From NCBI GenBank assembly GCA_963706905.1, contig CAVPNY010000012.1:310001-374000 (forward strand): a DNA stretch of 64,000 nt. Direction: 5' to 3'. A program made the translations under genes and the position numbers. Positions 37,172-45,346 of this stretch are shown one piece after another (within the stretch, counting starts at the first letter, position 1; each line of letters starts with the position of its first letter). Under the pieces are notes generated by a model. It made no database searches, was not told where the DNA came from, and saw only the letters and a program-made list of their open reading frames with translations. The stretch is from CAVPNY01 sp963706905. Lineage in GTDB: Bacteria > Chloroflexota > Anaerolineae > Anaerolineales > UBA4823.

Positions 37172-37897
37172 ATGCCAAGGAAAAAGCTCTCACCCCCCAC
37201 AGGCGTCCTGGCAGAAAACACGCGCCCGGACGGCCGCCGCCACATCAAATTGAACAGGAAGGAAAGAGAGGCCCTCATGCGCAGCCAGAGGGCAGAACAA
37301 GCCGCCGCCCTCTTCCTTGACCTCAACGAAGCCCGTTCATGGGCCAGCATCGCCGAAGAAATGGGCCTGTCCGCAGCGCAGCTGCGTGACCTGACCAAAT
37401 CAGCTGAGTTCGATGAGGCTTATAACCAGCTCTTCGCTGAGCTGGGCCACGACCCGTGCTTCCGGGCCGCCCAGGCGGCCGTCTCGGATCTTTTGCCTCT
37501 ATCGATCCAGATTTTGAAAGAGCTGCTTACCTCAGCCCGCACGCCGGCGGGCGTAAAACTCAAAACTGCAGAGCGCATCATCGCCCTGAACGGGCTCGAG
37601 AACCCGGCCGCGGCTGCCTCAGACCGGCAAGAGATGGTCAGGTTCCTGGTTGAGCATCACATCTCACTGGACGGGGTCAGGGTGCCTGTCCCATCTGAGT
37701 ACCAGAACGCGGAGGCCACGTACAGTGGGGGGGAAATCGTCGAGGCGGAGTACATAAGCCCGGCTCTGCTCCACAGCGGGGATAGCGAAGATGCTGGACA
37801 GAATACTCGACTTGAGGATGAAGACCCATCCAGCAAGCCTCCTCCTCCAAAAGACCCGCCCGAAGTTGGTTCATCTATCGCCCCAATCAGCGAATAA
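37172..37897 (+). CDS. Putative HTH protein, terminase-small-subunit-like or regulator
   Basis: 241 residues from ATG 37172. Basic N-terminus (MPRKKLSPP), then a helix-turn-helix-like segment (SWASIAEEMGLSAAQLRDLT), then a helical domain (ILKELLTSARTPAGVKLKTAERIIALNG) resembling phage terminase small subunits and homeodomain-like phage proteins. The C-terminus is Pro/Asp/Glu-rich and disordered. Divergent to the ubiquitin-like operon and sharing the inverted-repeat promoter region, it could be the element regulator. Family not certain. Confidence 0.5.
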   Translation: MPRKKLSPPTGVLAENTRPDGRRHIKLNRKEREALMRSQRAEQAAALFLDLNEARSWASIAEEMGLSAAQLRDLTKSAEFDEAYNQLFAELGHDPCFRAAQAAVSDLLPLSIQILKELLTSARTPAGVKLKTAERIIALNGLENPAAAASDRQEMVRFLVEHHISLDGVRVPVPSEYQNAEATYSGGEIVEAEYISPALLHSGDSEDAGQNTRLEDEDPSSKPPPPKDPPEVGSSIAPISE

Positions 37898-38490
37898 GAT
37901 TACCCAGACCCCTTTCCTTGAGGGAACAAAACGAATTGCGACCGATGACCAGGTGATCGAGCACCTCGATATCCATGATCGTGCCAGCCTTAGCGATGTT
38001 GCTTGTCAGGGCAATATCGTCTGGACTTGGGGTAGGGTCGCCGCTTGGATGGTTGTGTACCAGGATGATTGCTGCCGCGTTAATGCGGATGGCGTCACGC
38101 AATGTCTCTCCAGTGCGCACCTGGGATGAATTGAGCGAACCCTTGTACAGCTTAGAGATGCCGATCAGTCGATTTCTGGCATCCAGCAGGATGACCCACA
38201 GCTCTTCATTCTCCAGCCGGTTCATCTCGGAGTAGACCAGCTCGAACACCTTTCGCGGGGAGTCTTAGGTAAGGGCGATCATTGCCAAGCAGCTGCATCT
38301 CCGCACTCAAGTCAAGCGCGGCCAGAATCCGCCTCGCAGTCGCTCGGCCCACGCCCCTGACGTTCCGCTCCAGCTCCAGAGGCGTCACCTGGAACAGGCG
38401 GTGCGGCTCTATGCAGTAATCCAGGATGGCCTCGGCCACCTGGCGGGACTGCGGGCCGCCAATCACTGTTGATAAGGCTTCTAAAATCAT
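37887..38490 (-). CDS. radC: RadC-like JAB protein, one frameshift
   Basis: The N-terminal UPF0758 helix-hairpin-helix part (RGVGRATARRILAALDLSAE) reads from 38490. The JAB part with HNHPSGDPTPSPDD reads in another frame to 37887. The join lies near 38265 at a CCCC run, where shifting one base gives SPRKVFELVYSEM, the expected junction. RadC-type JAMM proteins are common on mobile elements, though their function is unknown. It ends inside the convergent HTH gene by about 10 nt. Confidence 0.85.
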
Positions 38491-38933
38491 CTCCTATCCT
38501 TTTTCAAATCAATGTGAATAACTAGCTTTAGGGCGCCGTCGACCACCACGCAGGTCGGGTCGTGACCCAGGCCCGCTTGGTCGGCCTGGGCTCTTGGGTC
38601 CAAGGTCCCCTACACGGCGCCCTAAAGCCTATGACTTCCCCATGGGAGTCGAACCCAACCACAGGCTCGCCAGGGCGCTGGCCCGAGACCTACCGCCAGG
38701 AAGGAAGGCGAAGCAGGGCACGCACACCGTGGCCCTGCACACGGACAGCCGGCTGTCAAGCAAGTGGCTGTGTCCCGCAGAGGTCAGCAAATGCCGGCGG
38801 GGCTTCAATTTATCCATAGCAGTAATCGCGATGTTCAAAGCTCATCGCTGTCTGCCTGTCTCGAAATACATGAGAATTGTCGCCGCTAAGAAACATGCGG
38901 CAAACAGCCAGCTGTACATTGGGGGGAAAGCGA
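38491..38933. other. Unassigned stretch with a complex hairpin and possible ORF
   Basis: Contains the large inverted repeat described separately (38525-38628). A plus-strand frame from ATG 38642 to 39034 (130 codons) has some protein-like composition but runs through the next minus-strand gene, has no SD and matches nothing I know, so I do not call it as a gene. Confidence 0.3.
38525..38628. other. Branched inverted-repeat structure (RNA or ssDNA)
   Basis: A 15-bp perfect outer stem (38525-38539, GCTTTAGGGCGCCGT, with 38614-38628) encloses inner hairpins GGGTC-GT-GACCC and CCAGGCC...GGCCTGG. It could be a structured RNA, an origin or transfer site, or a single-strand initiation site for the primase. 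Confidence 0.45.
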
Positions 38934-39257
38934 TCATCTTAAAGTCATCTCCTCCTGGGGTGAGGTGGGGGACACGAGCGTATTTATGCCAGCGCCCGCG
39001 TCGAAATGGGGTGGGAGGGGGGTCAGAGGCGTAATGCCGCTAACGCGCAACCGGGCCAGCATATTACTCGCCGCTACACCCCGCCATGTGGACTGCAATC
39101 GGATTAATTCATCTTGGTAATGAACTAGCAGGGCATTCTCCGCCATCCCGTGACGCAGGTGATACTCGCATTCGGTGATGGCATCCTGCAGGATATAATC
39201 ATGCACTTGGCCTACACCAGGGATCTCCTGGCAAGGCAGAAGAACCCATAGATACAT
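38934..39257 (-). CDS. Hypothetical protein, 107 aa
   Basis: From ATG 39257 (SD GGAGG 6 nt upstream). Helical middle (LQDAITECEYHLRHGMAENALLV-like, residues about 20-45) and a Pro-rich end TPLTPLPPHF encoded by a G-rich tract on the other strand. A similar TPLVPLPPQF coding end occurs at 40.2 kb without a clear gene. Family unknown; immediately downstream of ssb. Confidence 0.5.
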   Translation of the reverse strand: MYLWVLLPCQEIPGVGQVHDYILQDAITECEYHLRHGMAENALLVHYQDELIRLQSTWRGVAASNMLARLRVSGITPLTPLPPHFDAGAGINTLVSPTSPQEEMTLR

Positions 39258-39316
39258 ACCGGCCTCCAAAAAAGTGTACGCCGGCAGCGTGAACCGCCGG
39301 CGTACTATGTGATTGA

Positions 39317-39760
39317 CTAGAAGGGGATGACCTCTTCCGCCGCGTCGTTACCGACCGGCTCGTTACGCTGCCCACCACCCAGGAACAGGATCTTGGTGGC
39401 GGTGAACTCGTACGAGGCGCCGAACGTCCCATCCTGGCGCTTGAACACCGGGGGATTGCCGCTCTCGTGGTCATAGCCAGGGCGGGATGAGCTCTCCGCA
39501 TAGATGCGGGAGCCTTTGGTGAGGTAGCGGTTGCATGTTTCAGCCTGCTGTCCCCAAGCCGTGATGCGCACCCACACGGTCTTGACCGTCCACTCGCTGC
39601 CCTCCTGGGCAGACAGGTTCACAGCCAGGCGCATGTTACACACCGCAGTGCCCTGCGGCGTGTAGCGCAATTCCGGATCGGCGACCAGGCGACCGACGAT
39701 CGTCACGTCGAAGGCGCCATCCGCACTATTCCGGCGGTTGCCATTATCTTGATCAGCCAT
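39317..39760 (-). CDS. ssb: Single-stranded DNA-binding protein
   Basis: 147 residues with an OB fold (FDVTIVGRLVADPELRYTPQGT, then WVRITAWGQQAETCNRYLTKGS) and a C-terminal tip EEVIPF like the acidic partner-binding tail of bacterial SSB. The chromosomal version is not in this window; this is the element copy, in line with primase, RNase H and RadC genes around it. It has its own promoter at 39830-39858. Confidence 0.92.
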   Translation of the reverse strand: MADQDNGNRRNSADGAFDVTIVGRLVADPELRYTPQGTAVCNMRLAVNLSAQEGSEWTVKTVWVRITAWGQQAETCNRYLTKGSRIYAESSSRPGYDHESGNPPVFKRQDGTFGASYEFTATKILFLGGGQRNEPVGNDAAEEVIPF

Positions 39761-39829
39761 TTTCTTACTCCTTGTCTCGTCTAAGATATATTATCCAAAT
39801 GGTTCACAACTGTACCAGATTGGAACAGT

Positions 39830-39858
39830 AGTGTACCGTGTGTTGTTCTAGTTGTCAA
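39830..39858 (-). promoter_or_regulatory. Promoter of ssb
   Basis: Minus strand TTGACA (39858-39853), 17-nt spacer, TACACT (39835-39830). The first ten bases, TTGACAACTA, are the same as in both arms of the 37.1 kb inverted repeat. Confidence 0.7.
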
Positions 39859-40244
39859 GAGCGCGTGTACCATGCGCGCCCCGGAACGGTGAAGCCGTCA
39901 CCGTCGCCCAAGAGCTCGGTCCGAGGACATGCTGCTCAAGGGCGGTTGCATGATCCCGGCGGGGATATAGGTTGCCAGCCTAGCGTTTTCCTTATGCGCT
40001 ACCCAAGGAGGGTTCCATCCACCCTCAAAGTAGACGGCGCATGCCATCGCCGTCCATGGTTCGGTTCCGTACCACCGACAAGCCTCCGGTGGATTAGCGC
40101 CGGCACCTAGCACGTTCTCTTGCGTGCTGTCAGCCTTTTAACCAGGGGCTCCGAGCGGCGCAGGCCGCCACATTTAGATGTCTAAAACTGGGGTGGGAGG
40201 GGGACTAGGGGCGTATCTGAGCTAACGCTGCCAGGGCCTCCCTG
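39859..40244. other. Intergenic stretch with possible minus-strand ORF
   Basis: A minus-strand frame 40113-39898 (71 codons, PEACRWYGTEPWTAMACAVY...) looks partly protein-like but has no clear SD and overlaps the ssb promoter region upstream, so it stays doubtful. TTTAG palindrome copy 4 and a G-rich tract (40190-40211) lie at the right side. Confidence 0.3.
40173..40188 (+). repeat. TTTAG palindrome, copy 4
   Basis: TTTAGATGTCTAAAAC, followed on the plus strand by a G-rich tract with quadruplex potential. Confidence 0.7.
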
Positions 40245-40281
40245 ATTAAAAAAGATCGAGCCCTGGCCGAAACCAGGGCTC
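40245..40281 (-). terminator. Intrinsic terminator
   Basis: Minus strand: 9-bp stem GAGCCCTGG with CCAGGGCTC followed by TTTTTT. It lies 20 bp after the stop of the 100-aa gene. Confidence 0.85.
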
Positions 40282-40301
40282 CTATGCGTGGAGGCGCAGA
40301 A

Positions 40302-40604
40302 TTACAGGGTGAAGCCAGCCATAGCGCCGGAGAGCACCAGCTTGCCGCTGGAGTAAATCACCGCCTGGCCATTGGGGCCGCGCTGGCTGATGGCGTAGCG
40401 AACGACTTTCTCGCCGGCTGCATTCATGCCAGCATTCTTCACCGCAACCTCATTGAAGGTGGCGCGGGGGAAGGCCTTTTCCAAAGCGGTGCAGATCTTG
40501 TCCAGATCCGCCAGATCGATAGCGATAACCGTAGTCAGCGCAGTCTGCGCAGCCCGCGGTTTGGCCTCAACTGTATCGGCGAGGCCAAGGAACTTAGATG
40601 CCAT
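40302..40604 (-). CDS. Hypothetical protein, 100 aa
   Basis: Good SD (GAGGAG) before ATG 40604 and its own terminator downstream, so it is a monocistronic gene. Alpha/beta composition (LADLDKICTALEKAFPRATF, then GEKVVRYAISQRGPNGQAVI). No family recognised; the small size and strong expression signals suggest an abundant DNA-binding or structural element protein, which is a guess. Confidence 0.6.
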   Translation of the reverse strand: MASKFLGLADTVEAKPRAAQTALTTVIAIDLADLDKICTALEKAFPRATFNEVAVKNAGMNAAGEKVVRYAISQRGPNGQAVIYSSGKLVLSGAMAGFTL

Positions 40605-40770
40605 AGTTCACACTCCTCAAGTTAGCTAAGAATTTTACGAACTAAATCACCGAAGGTTGCGATAGCAACGAGAGGTTACGGCGTTAGCCGTCAATCAATC
40701 CCCCTGGAGGGAAAAGATTAGAGTTTGATTAATAACATTGGAATTGTTGGCATCCATGTGGTTTACATCC

Positions 40771-40799
40771 TTGACAAAACCTATTTTATGGGTTAAACT
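40771..40799 (+). promoter_or_regulatory. Promoter of rnhA
   Basis: TTGACA (40771-40776), 17-nt spacer, TAAACT (40794-40799), about 75 bp before the RNase H start. Confidence 0.65.
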
Positions 40800-40876
40800 C
40801 TTGGAACGATGGTTACAATCGGGAGGAGGGCGGGGAGAATAAAAACTTGACCTACCCAAACAGGTTTGGAGGATAG

Positions 40877-41281
40877 ATGTTACGGGAGATTTGGACTGAC
40901 GGAGCCTCGCTTGGCAATCCAGGGCCGGCAGGATGGGCGGTGCTGTTTGATGGAGAACTGGATACTGATTTCCTGCCTCCTGCGACCAATAATCAGACGG
41001 AGCTGTTTGCAGTGTATATGGGACTGCTGAAATGCAGCTCCGGAGACACTGCCATCATTTTCACGGACAGCAAGATGGTCGTAGGTTGGCTGGGTAAGAG
41101 TTGGAATTGTGAAAATCACCTAACCCGTGGGATTATCGAAGCATGCTTGATCCACAAGCGTGCTTTGGGACTGGATCTACAATTTGTACGGGTTAAGGGG
41201 CATTCGGGGATATACAAGAACGAGGTCGTAGACCACGCCGCTCATCAGTCGGCGAAAAACGGAAAAAGGGCGAAGCACTAG
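40877..41281 (+). CDS. rnhA: Ribonuclease H
   Basis: 134-residue type 1 RNase H that cuts RNA in RNA-DNA hybrids. The acidic catalytic residues are in WTDGASLGNPGPAGW (Asp), NNQTELFAVY (Glu), FTDSKMVV (Asp) and the C-terminal VVDHAAH (Asp), with VRVKGHSG also present. GGAGG before the ATG. One of the few plus-strand genes in the element; it may remove primers made by the element primase or hybrids linked to the RNA-polymerase-like protein (inference). Confidence 0.93.
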   Translation: MLREIWTDGASLGNPGPAGWAVLFDGELDTDFLPPATNNQTELFAVYMGLLKCSSGDTAIIFTDSKMVVGWLGKSWNCENHLTRGIIEACLIHKRALGLDLQFVRVKGHSGIYKNEVVDHAAHQSAKNGKRAKH

Positions 41282-41296
41282 GCTTGCCCTTTTTTA
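41263..41296. terminator. Bidirectional terminator
   Basis: AAAAAGGGC with GCCCTTTTT and inner AAGC with GCTT, between convergent rnhA and the 41.3 kb gene. It shares the GCGAAGCAC arm with hairpins at 44.66 and 45.29 kb. Confidence 0.85.
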
Positions 41297-41299
41297 TTA

Positions 41300-42187
41300 C
41301 TATTTGAGTGGTAGCTGGCGGATACGCTCAACCCCCTTTTTCTGAAGCCATTTGGATGCCTCTTGCCAACTTCCGTCTTTTGCTAAGAAGCCGGTTTCCT
41401 CGTACCAGACATCCTTTATCTTGAAGATGAGACGGTCATACCATTTGCCGTCCTCTTTCGACCGGCACAGGATGTGATACATGAACTTGTACGATGCACT
41501 TTGGTGTCGCTCTCGGTACATCATGATATCGCCGGGGTTCTCATAGCAACGCCGGACGTACGGGTACTCGGGATGTTCGTGAGCGTGAGAGCGGCTGGTA
41601 TCTACAGCTGGCAGTTCGATGTTACCGAACTTAGTGCCGGGAGTTACGATTTCTACCACCTGTTCTATTGCCTCGGCGGCCTGGGGTATAGTCTCTACCA
41701 TTGGCTCTACTTCTACCAGTGGCACGCTCTCGATTACAGGCTCGGGCTCATATACAGGAAGGCTCTCGACTACCTGTTCAATGCCCTTCGCCATTACCGC
41801 ATTCACAGCTGGCGCTTGAGGAATGGTGAATGCCTCCACTAACACCATATACATGTTAGCGAAACAAAAAAGGGCTATTAGAGCAAGCCCTAATAGCCCG
41901 ACGGGGATAGCTAGACGTTCCATTAATTTCAGCTCTCCTCTCAAGGTGATGTGGGCCTCTTTCAGGACGATAGGGTTCGGATTGAGGCCGGCGGACATGG
42001 CGATGGCGACGTCGAGGTCTTCCATGTCGAGGACTTTGCACATGGCCTTGATGAAGTCCTTGTCATAGTGGATGGCAAGGGCATAGTCGATGATATTCTC
42101 GGTGACGTTACCGTCGCGGATTTCGGTCAAGAGATTGACCAGCGCCGTGAGCTTGAGGATGGCGTTATCGACTTTATTGATATTCAT
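41300..42187 (-). CDS. Hypothetical membrane-anchored protein, 295 aa
   Basis: From ATG 42187 (GGAGG 7 nt upstream). The N-terminal 105 residues are helical and cytoplasmic-like, one transmembrane segment follows (LAIPVGLLGLALIALFCFAN, about 108-127), then a Glu/Pro/Val-rich low-complexity linker with repeated EP-VES-VP units (about 150-190), then a C-terminal globular domain (YVRRCYENPGD...YHILCRSKEDGKWYDRLIFK). No family recognised. It follows the polymerase-like gene on the same strand, separated by TTTAG copy 5. Confidence 0.6.
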   Translation of the reverse strand: MNINKVDNAILKLTALVNLLTEIRDGNVTENIIDYALAIHYDKDFIKAMCKVLDMEDLDVAIAMSAGLNPNPIVLKEAHITLRGELKLMERLAIPVGLLGLALIALFCFANMYMVLVEAFTIPQAPAVNAVMAKGIEQVVESLPVYEPEPVIESVPLVEVEPMVETIPQAAEAIEQVVEIVTPGTKFGNIELPAVDTSRSHAHEHPEYPYVRRCYENPGDIMMYRERHQSASYKFMYHILCRSKEDGKWYDRLIFKIKDVWYEETGFLAKDGSWQEASKWLQKKGVERIRQLPLK

Positions 42188-42257
42188 GTCATTCCTCCGT
42201 TTTCTATTATGAGATGATTTTAACTCAAAAGGGTTGTGTAGCCATCTACACCACCCC

Positions 42258-42273
42258 TTTAGGTGTCTAAAAC
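42258..42273 (+). repeat. TTTAG palindrome, copy 5
   Basis: TTTAGGTGTCTAAAAC, between the end of the polymerase-like gene and the start of the membrane-anchored protein. Confidence 0.7.
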
Positions 42274-42279
42274 TCGCCG

Positions 42280-44614
42280 CTAATATAGTTCTAAAACCCA
42301 CGAGTTAGCGGTATTGCGGGTAATGCGGCACTGATACTCGCCGCATTCTGGCTGGTTGGAGTGCTCATCCACCACGCCGATCAGGTTGGTGGGCCAGGGC
42401 ATTGCAGGTTGGGTCTGCCCGTCGACTTCTGCGACCAGGCACTTGCGCACCAGGACCTGATTGTCCTTGCGCACCTCGACCTCCACAATCCTGCCCTTTA
42501 CCTCCAGGGTATCAGGATTGTGGGGAAGCTGGTACTTTACACCGGTGATCACTGTTGCCCTTGACCGCTGTCCAGGCTTATACTGCACGATGCCCTTGCA
42601 CAGTTCCGGGAAACAGAAGAACACCGGAGCGCCGCTCCCATTCTTCTTGGAATGAGCAACTTTCCAGAGCGCATAAGCGCCCTCAAGCTCACTCATTCCG
42701 CACTCCTCAAGCCAGGCTGCAACCTTCGCCTGGAGAGCGACTTTGAACTGGACGACGGATTTGGTGTCAGACCAGTTGACCAGTCTAGAACGAGCCTCGA
42801 AGTAGTCGCACAAATTAGCTGCATTGGCATAATGCTCTGCGCTGACCATCGGAGCCCAATCCCGATAGTACGTGAGGGGGCGGGTCTTGATGGGCTCATT
42901 GAGGATATTCTGCAAATTGGGCAAGGTGATGCGGCAGATTTGAGCGACAGTGCCGTCCATGAACGGCTTGATGCTCTCTTTGGCCCGCGCGGTGTTCATT
43001 CCCTGGCGGAAGATTTCAGGGATGAAGGTCGAGAAAGCGCCCTCGTTTGGCCAGTTCGTCCAGGGAGCGGAAACACCGAACATCTTCTGCAGTTTTGCCT
43101 GGAGAACGGACATATGCTTACGGATGGGCTCTTGGTCAATCAAGGTCTTGAAACCGTCCGTCCCGACCTTGATGAAGAAGTTCAAACGCTCATCCATTGA
43201 CCTGGCGTTCTTGAAGCCCAATTCATGGGCTAGAAGCTCACGATCCTCGACCATGAACGTGGTTGAGGTCAGGTTGCTGGCCATGCCGACCAATGACATC
43301 ATGGACTTGATTATCATTTCAGTCCGGCGGTCATTCGTACCGATAGGGCTCTTGGACTTCTCGAGCTTAGGCGATGAGCCCTCCGGTATCCTCTGGCAAG
43401 CCTTGAACAGCTCTGGGTACTGGTCGGCTTTGACAACGGCCATGGCGTCGCCGTCAACATCCAAGCCCATTAAGTCCTTATACCGGTCAACGTTCACACC
43501 GATGCACGAGCCCGCAGCGTAGTATGCATTGAACGTGAGGACAAAGTCGCCTTCGATAGGTGGATGCGTTGCGCGCCGCTTTGAGGTCAGCGGCCATTTT
43601 GATGTCCTCGGCACAGATGATCAAGTCATAATCATCCATGTCGACGATGGCGGCCAGTCCCTTAGCCATGTGGGTATGGCCTGAGAGGCTGTACTGGATG
43701 ACGGACATGTTGGCAATCTCGCCGCCGCTATCCTCATCCACCTGCTCTAAGGTCTGAATACTCCCGTTGCTGTCTATGGGGAAACGGTAGAAGATAACCT
43801 TGCCACTGTATCCAGGGATGACCAGGTCTTTTTCAGTCGGCACTGCCACCTTATACTCTGTGCCAACGAAGGCTGTGGTGGCAGCTCGGGCGTACAGTTC
43901 ACCGCTCGCCCGGCTGATGGCATTGACGATGAAGGGATGCTCGAGCATGGTCTCATCGAGCTCGACCATCGCCTTTTTATCCTCGAAGGACATGGGACTG
44001 TACTTAAACAACACCTTTGAGATGTCCGATAGCTCAACCAGCGTGTTCTCGATGACTGGCTGGAGCTCGGCCTGGAGCTCGTCTGACCAGGGCAATCTCT
44101 GCCAGAACATATAGCTTTCACGGCTGTAGTTCAGCTGAGTTGGCTCATTGCCGTTATGGCCGCTGTCGAACAGGCGTTTGCTCAGATAGCCAAAGCCGTC
44201 ATGTACCAGTCCATATTGGGTCTTTGCGCCCATGGGGAGCACCTTGATCCGCAAAGCGCCCTTGACACCCCCATAGATGCCTTGGGCCATGAGATAGCGC
44301 TGAAACCGTTGACCGTCTTCGGAATACTTCATGATGGGCACGAACTCATTCTCGACGCCAAAGGTTGTGCCCTGCTTGACGGACGATCCCCAATAGCGGT
44401 TGACGAAATATACCTTGCCGTCTACGACAAATGGAGCCTCCAGTTCCTTGTCGGTGGGGCGAGTGGTGCGGGATGCAAGCCAATCAACCGCAATGACCTC
44501 CTGGTCGGGGAAGAGCTCGACCAGTGGGACGTTGACCATGGGACGTTCGTCAATCAGCTCGCCCTCATGGTCGTACACTTTCAAAGTGTACTGATTTTGA
44601 ATTTGTTCAATCAT
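42280..44614 (-). CDS. Putative two-barrel RNA polymerase (QDE-1/YonO-like), one frameshift
   Basis: Start ATG 44614 (GGAGG upstream). The first frame ends at 43487 and the second runs to 42280; they join near 43565 (LKAARNA then THPPIEGD), giving about 775 residues. GLDVDGDAMAVV (43461-43447 for DVDGD) matches the DxDGD metal motif of double-psi beta-barrel RNA polymerases, including the following Met-Ala-Val seen in bacterial beta-prime. Upstream are AQGIYGGVKGALRIK (111-124) and HDGFGYLSKRLF (138-149), like the G-KG and DGxGxIS motifs of cellular RNA-dependent RNA polymerases. The C-terminal 350 residues are unassigned. Inferred to transcribe element DNA or copy RNA. Confidence 0.6.
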
Positions 44615-44659
44615 TTTTAGCCTCCACGCTAATAGGATGTGAGCAAAGCTCAATGACGA

Positions 44660-44693
44660 TAGGGCGAAGCACGAGTGCCTCGCCCTTATTCAG
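44660..44693. terminator. GCGAAGCAC-type hairpin
   Basis: GGGCGA-A-GCAC with GTGC-C-TCGCCC, just after the small membrane peptide frames and before the polymerase-like gene. No strong T-run, so a weak terminator or a 5'-UTR hairpin. Confidence 0.5.
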
Positions 44694-44698
44694 TTATC

Positions 44699-44830
44699 CT
44701 AAGATGATGAAAAGGAACATCAGGAAGGCGAACAAGAGGATCGCCACGCCAATCAGATGACCGTCTACGACCGGCGTGACTCGTTCAACCACATGAAGAA
44801 GTTCCCAATCAAGTTAAGTAAGGGGTTCAT
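44699..44830 (-). CDS. Small membrane peptide, possibly frameshifted
   Basis: ATG 44830 follows the stop of the previous peptide by 2 nt. It reads 21 codons (MNPLLNLIGNFFMWLNESRR) to TAG at 44765. The adjoining frame carries on as VVDGHLIGVAILLFAFLMF plus LFIILG up to a stop near 44699, a clear transmembrane helix. One base shift would make a single 45-residue membrane protein. Unknown function. Confidence 0.4.
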
Positions 44831-44832
44831 GG

Positions 44833-44898
44833 TCACACCACCAGATAGTGAATTGCAAGCGCCACCAGGATGGCTAAGAAGATGAAATAGAAAATCAT
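44833..44898 (-). CDS. 21-aa membrane micropeptide
   Basis: ATG 44898 with a strong SD (GGAGGGTGCATC). Almost the whole peptide is one hydrophobic helix (MIFYFIFLAILVALAIHYL). Coupled to the next small frame by a 2-nt gap. Probably a holin-like or toxin-like single-pass peptide, but that is a guess from hydrophobicity alone. Confidence 0.5.
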   Translation of the reverse strand: MIFYFIFLAILVALAIHYLVV

Positions 44899-45003
44899 GA
44901 TGCACCCTCCAGAGTGCCTGGTTTTTGAATGTTAAGTGGGCTATACAAGGGGATTGAGTGGGGTACGGGGGGTATTGCCACCCGAATACCTCTCTTCTAC
45001 GAC

Positions 45004-45020
45004 TTTTAGGCGTCTAAAAC
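45004..45020 (+). repeat. TTTAG palindrome, copy 6
   Basis: TTTTAGGCGTCTAAAAC, 20 bp downstream of the stop of the 70-aa gene. Confidence 0.7.
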
Positions 45021-45039
45021 CGCCAAAATCCAGTCAAAT

Positions 45040-45252
45040 TCACCTGGAAATGGCCTCAAGCAGGCGTTTTTCCACCCAATACGGCAGATCGCCGCGCACC
45101 TCCACCCCCAGGTCGTGGGCCGCCTTGAGTGCTGACACCAGTTCGCTGTCCGTCTCGGCGCATGCCTCCAGATGCGCAAACATGACGTAGCGCCCTTGAG
45201 CGGACGCTGAGTAAATAAGTCTGGCTGGCTCGCTGTATCGGTTCACATGCAC
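45040..45252 (-). CDS. Hypothetical protein, 70 aa
   Basis: GGAGGTGC directly before ATG 45252. Mostly helical and slightly acidic (FAHLEACAETDSELVSALKA). Not recognised. Preceded by the hairpin terminator of the 130-aa gene, so it has its own promoter or is read by leakage. Confidence 0.55.
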   Translation of the reverse strand: MHVNRYSEPARLIYSASAQGRYVMFAHLEACAETDSELVSALKAAHDLGVEVRGDLPYWVEKRLLEAISR

Positions 45253-45288
45253 CTCCGATTGATGAGAAAAGATGGTCTTGCTTAAAAC

Positions 45289-45325
45289 AAAATAAGGCGA
45301 AGCACCACTGCCTCGCCTTATCTAT
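45289..45325 (-). terminator. Intrinsic terminator, GCGAAGCAC type
   Basis: Minus strand: AAGGCGA-GGCA...TGC-TTCGCCTT followed by ATTTTGTTTT, 22 bp after the stop of the 130-aa gene. Confidence 0.75.
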
Positions 45326-45346
45326 TCAGTTGTAAGCCTGGGGAGC

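Noticed and set aside
38630..38705. tRNA-like sequence on the minus strand (T-arm-like GGGTTCGACTCCC, possible acceptor pairing CTTCCTT with GGGGAAG)
   Set aside because: No 5-bp/7-nt anticodon arm can be formed; the middle folds as a short CGCC/GGCG hairpin, so it is not a functional tRNA.
38642..39034. Plus-strand ORF of about 130 codons
   Set aside because: No SD, overlaps a minus-strand gene with a good SD, and no recognisable domain.
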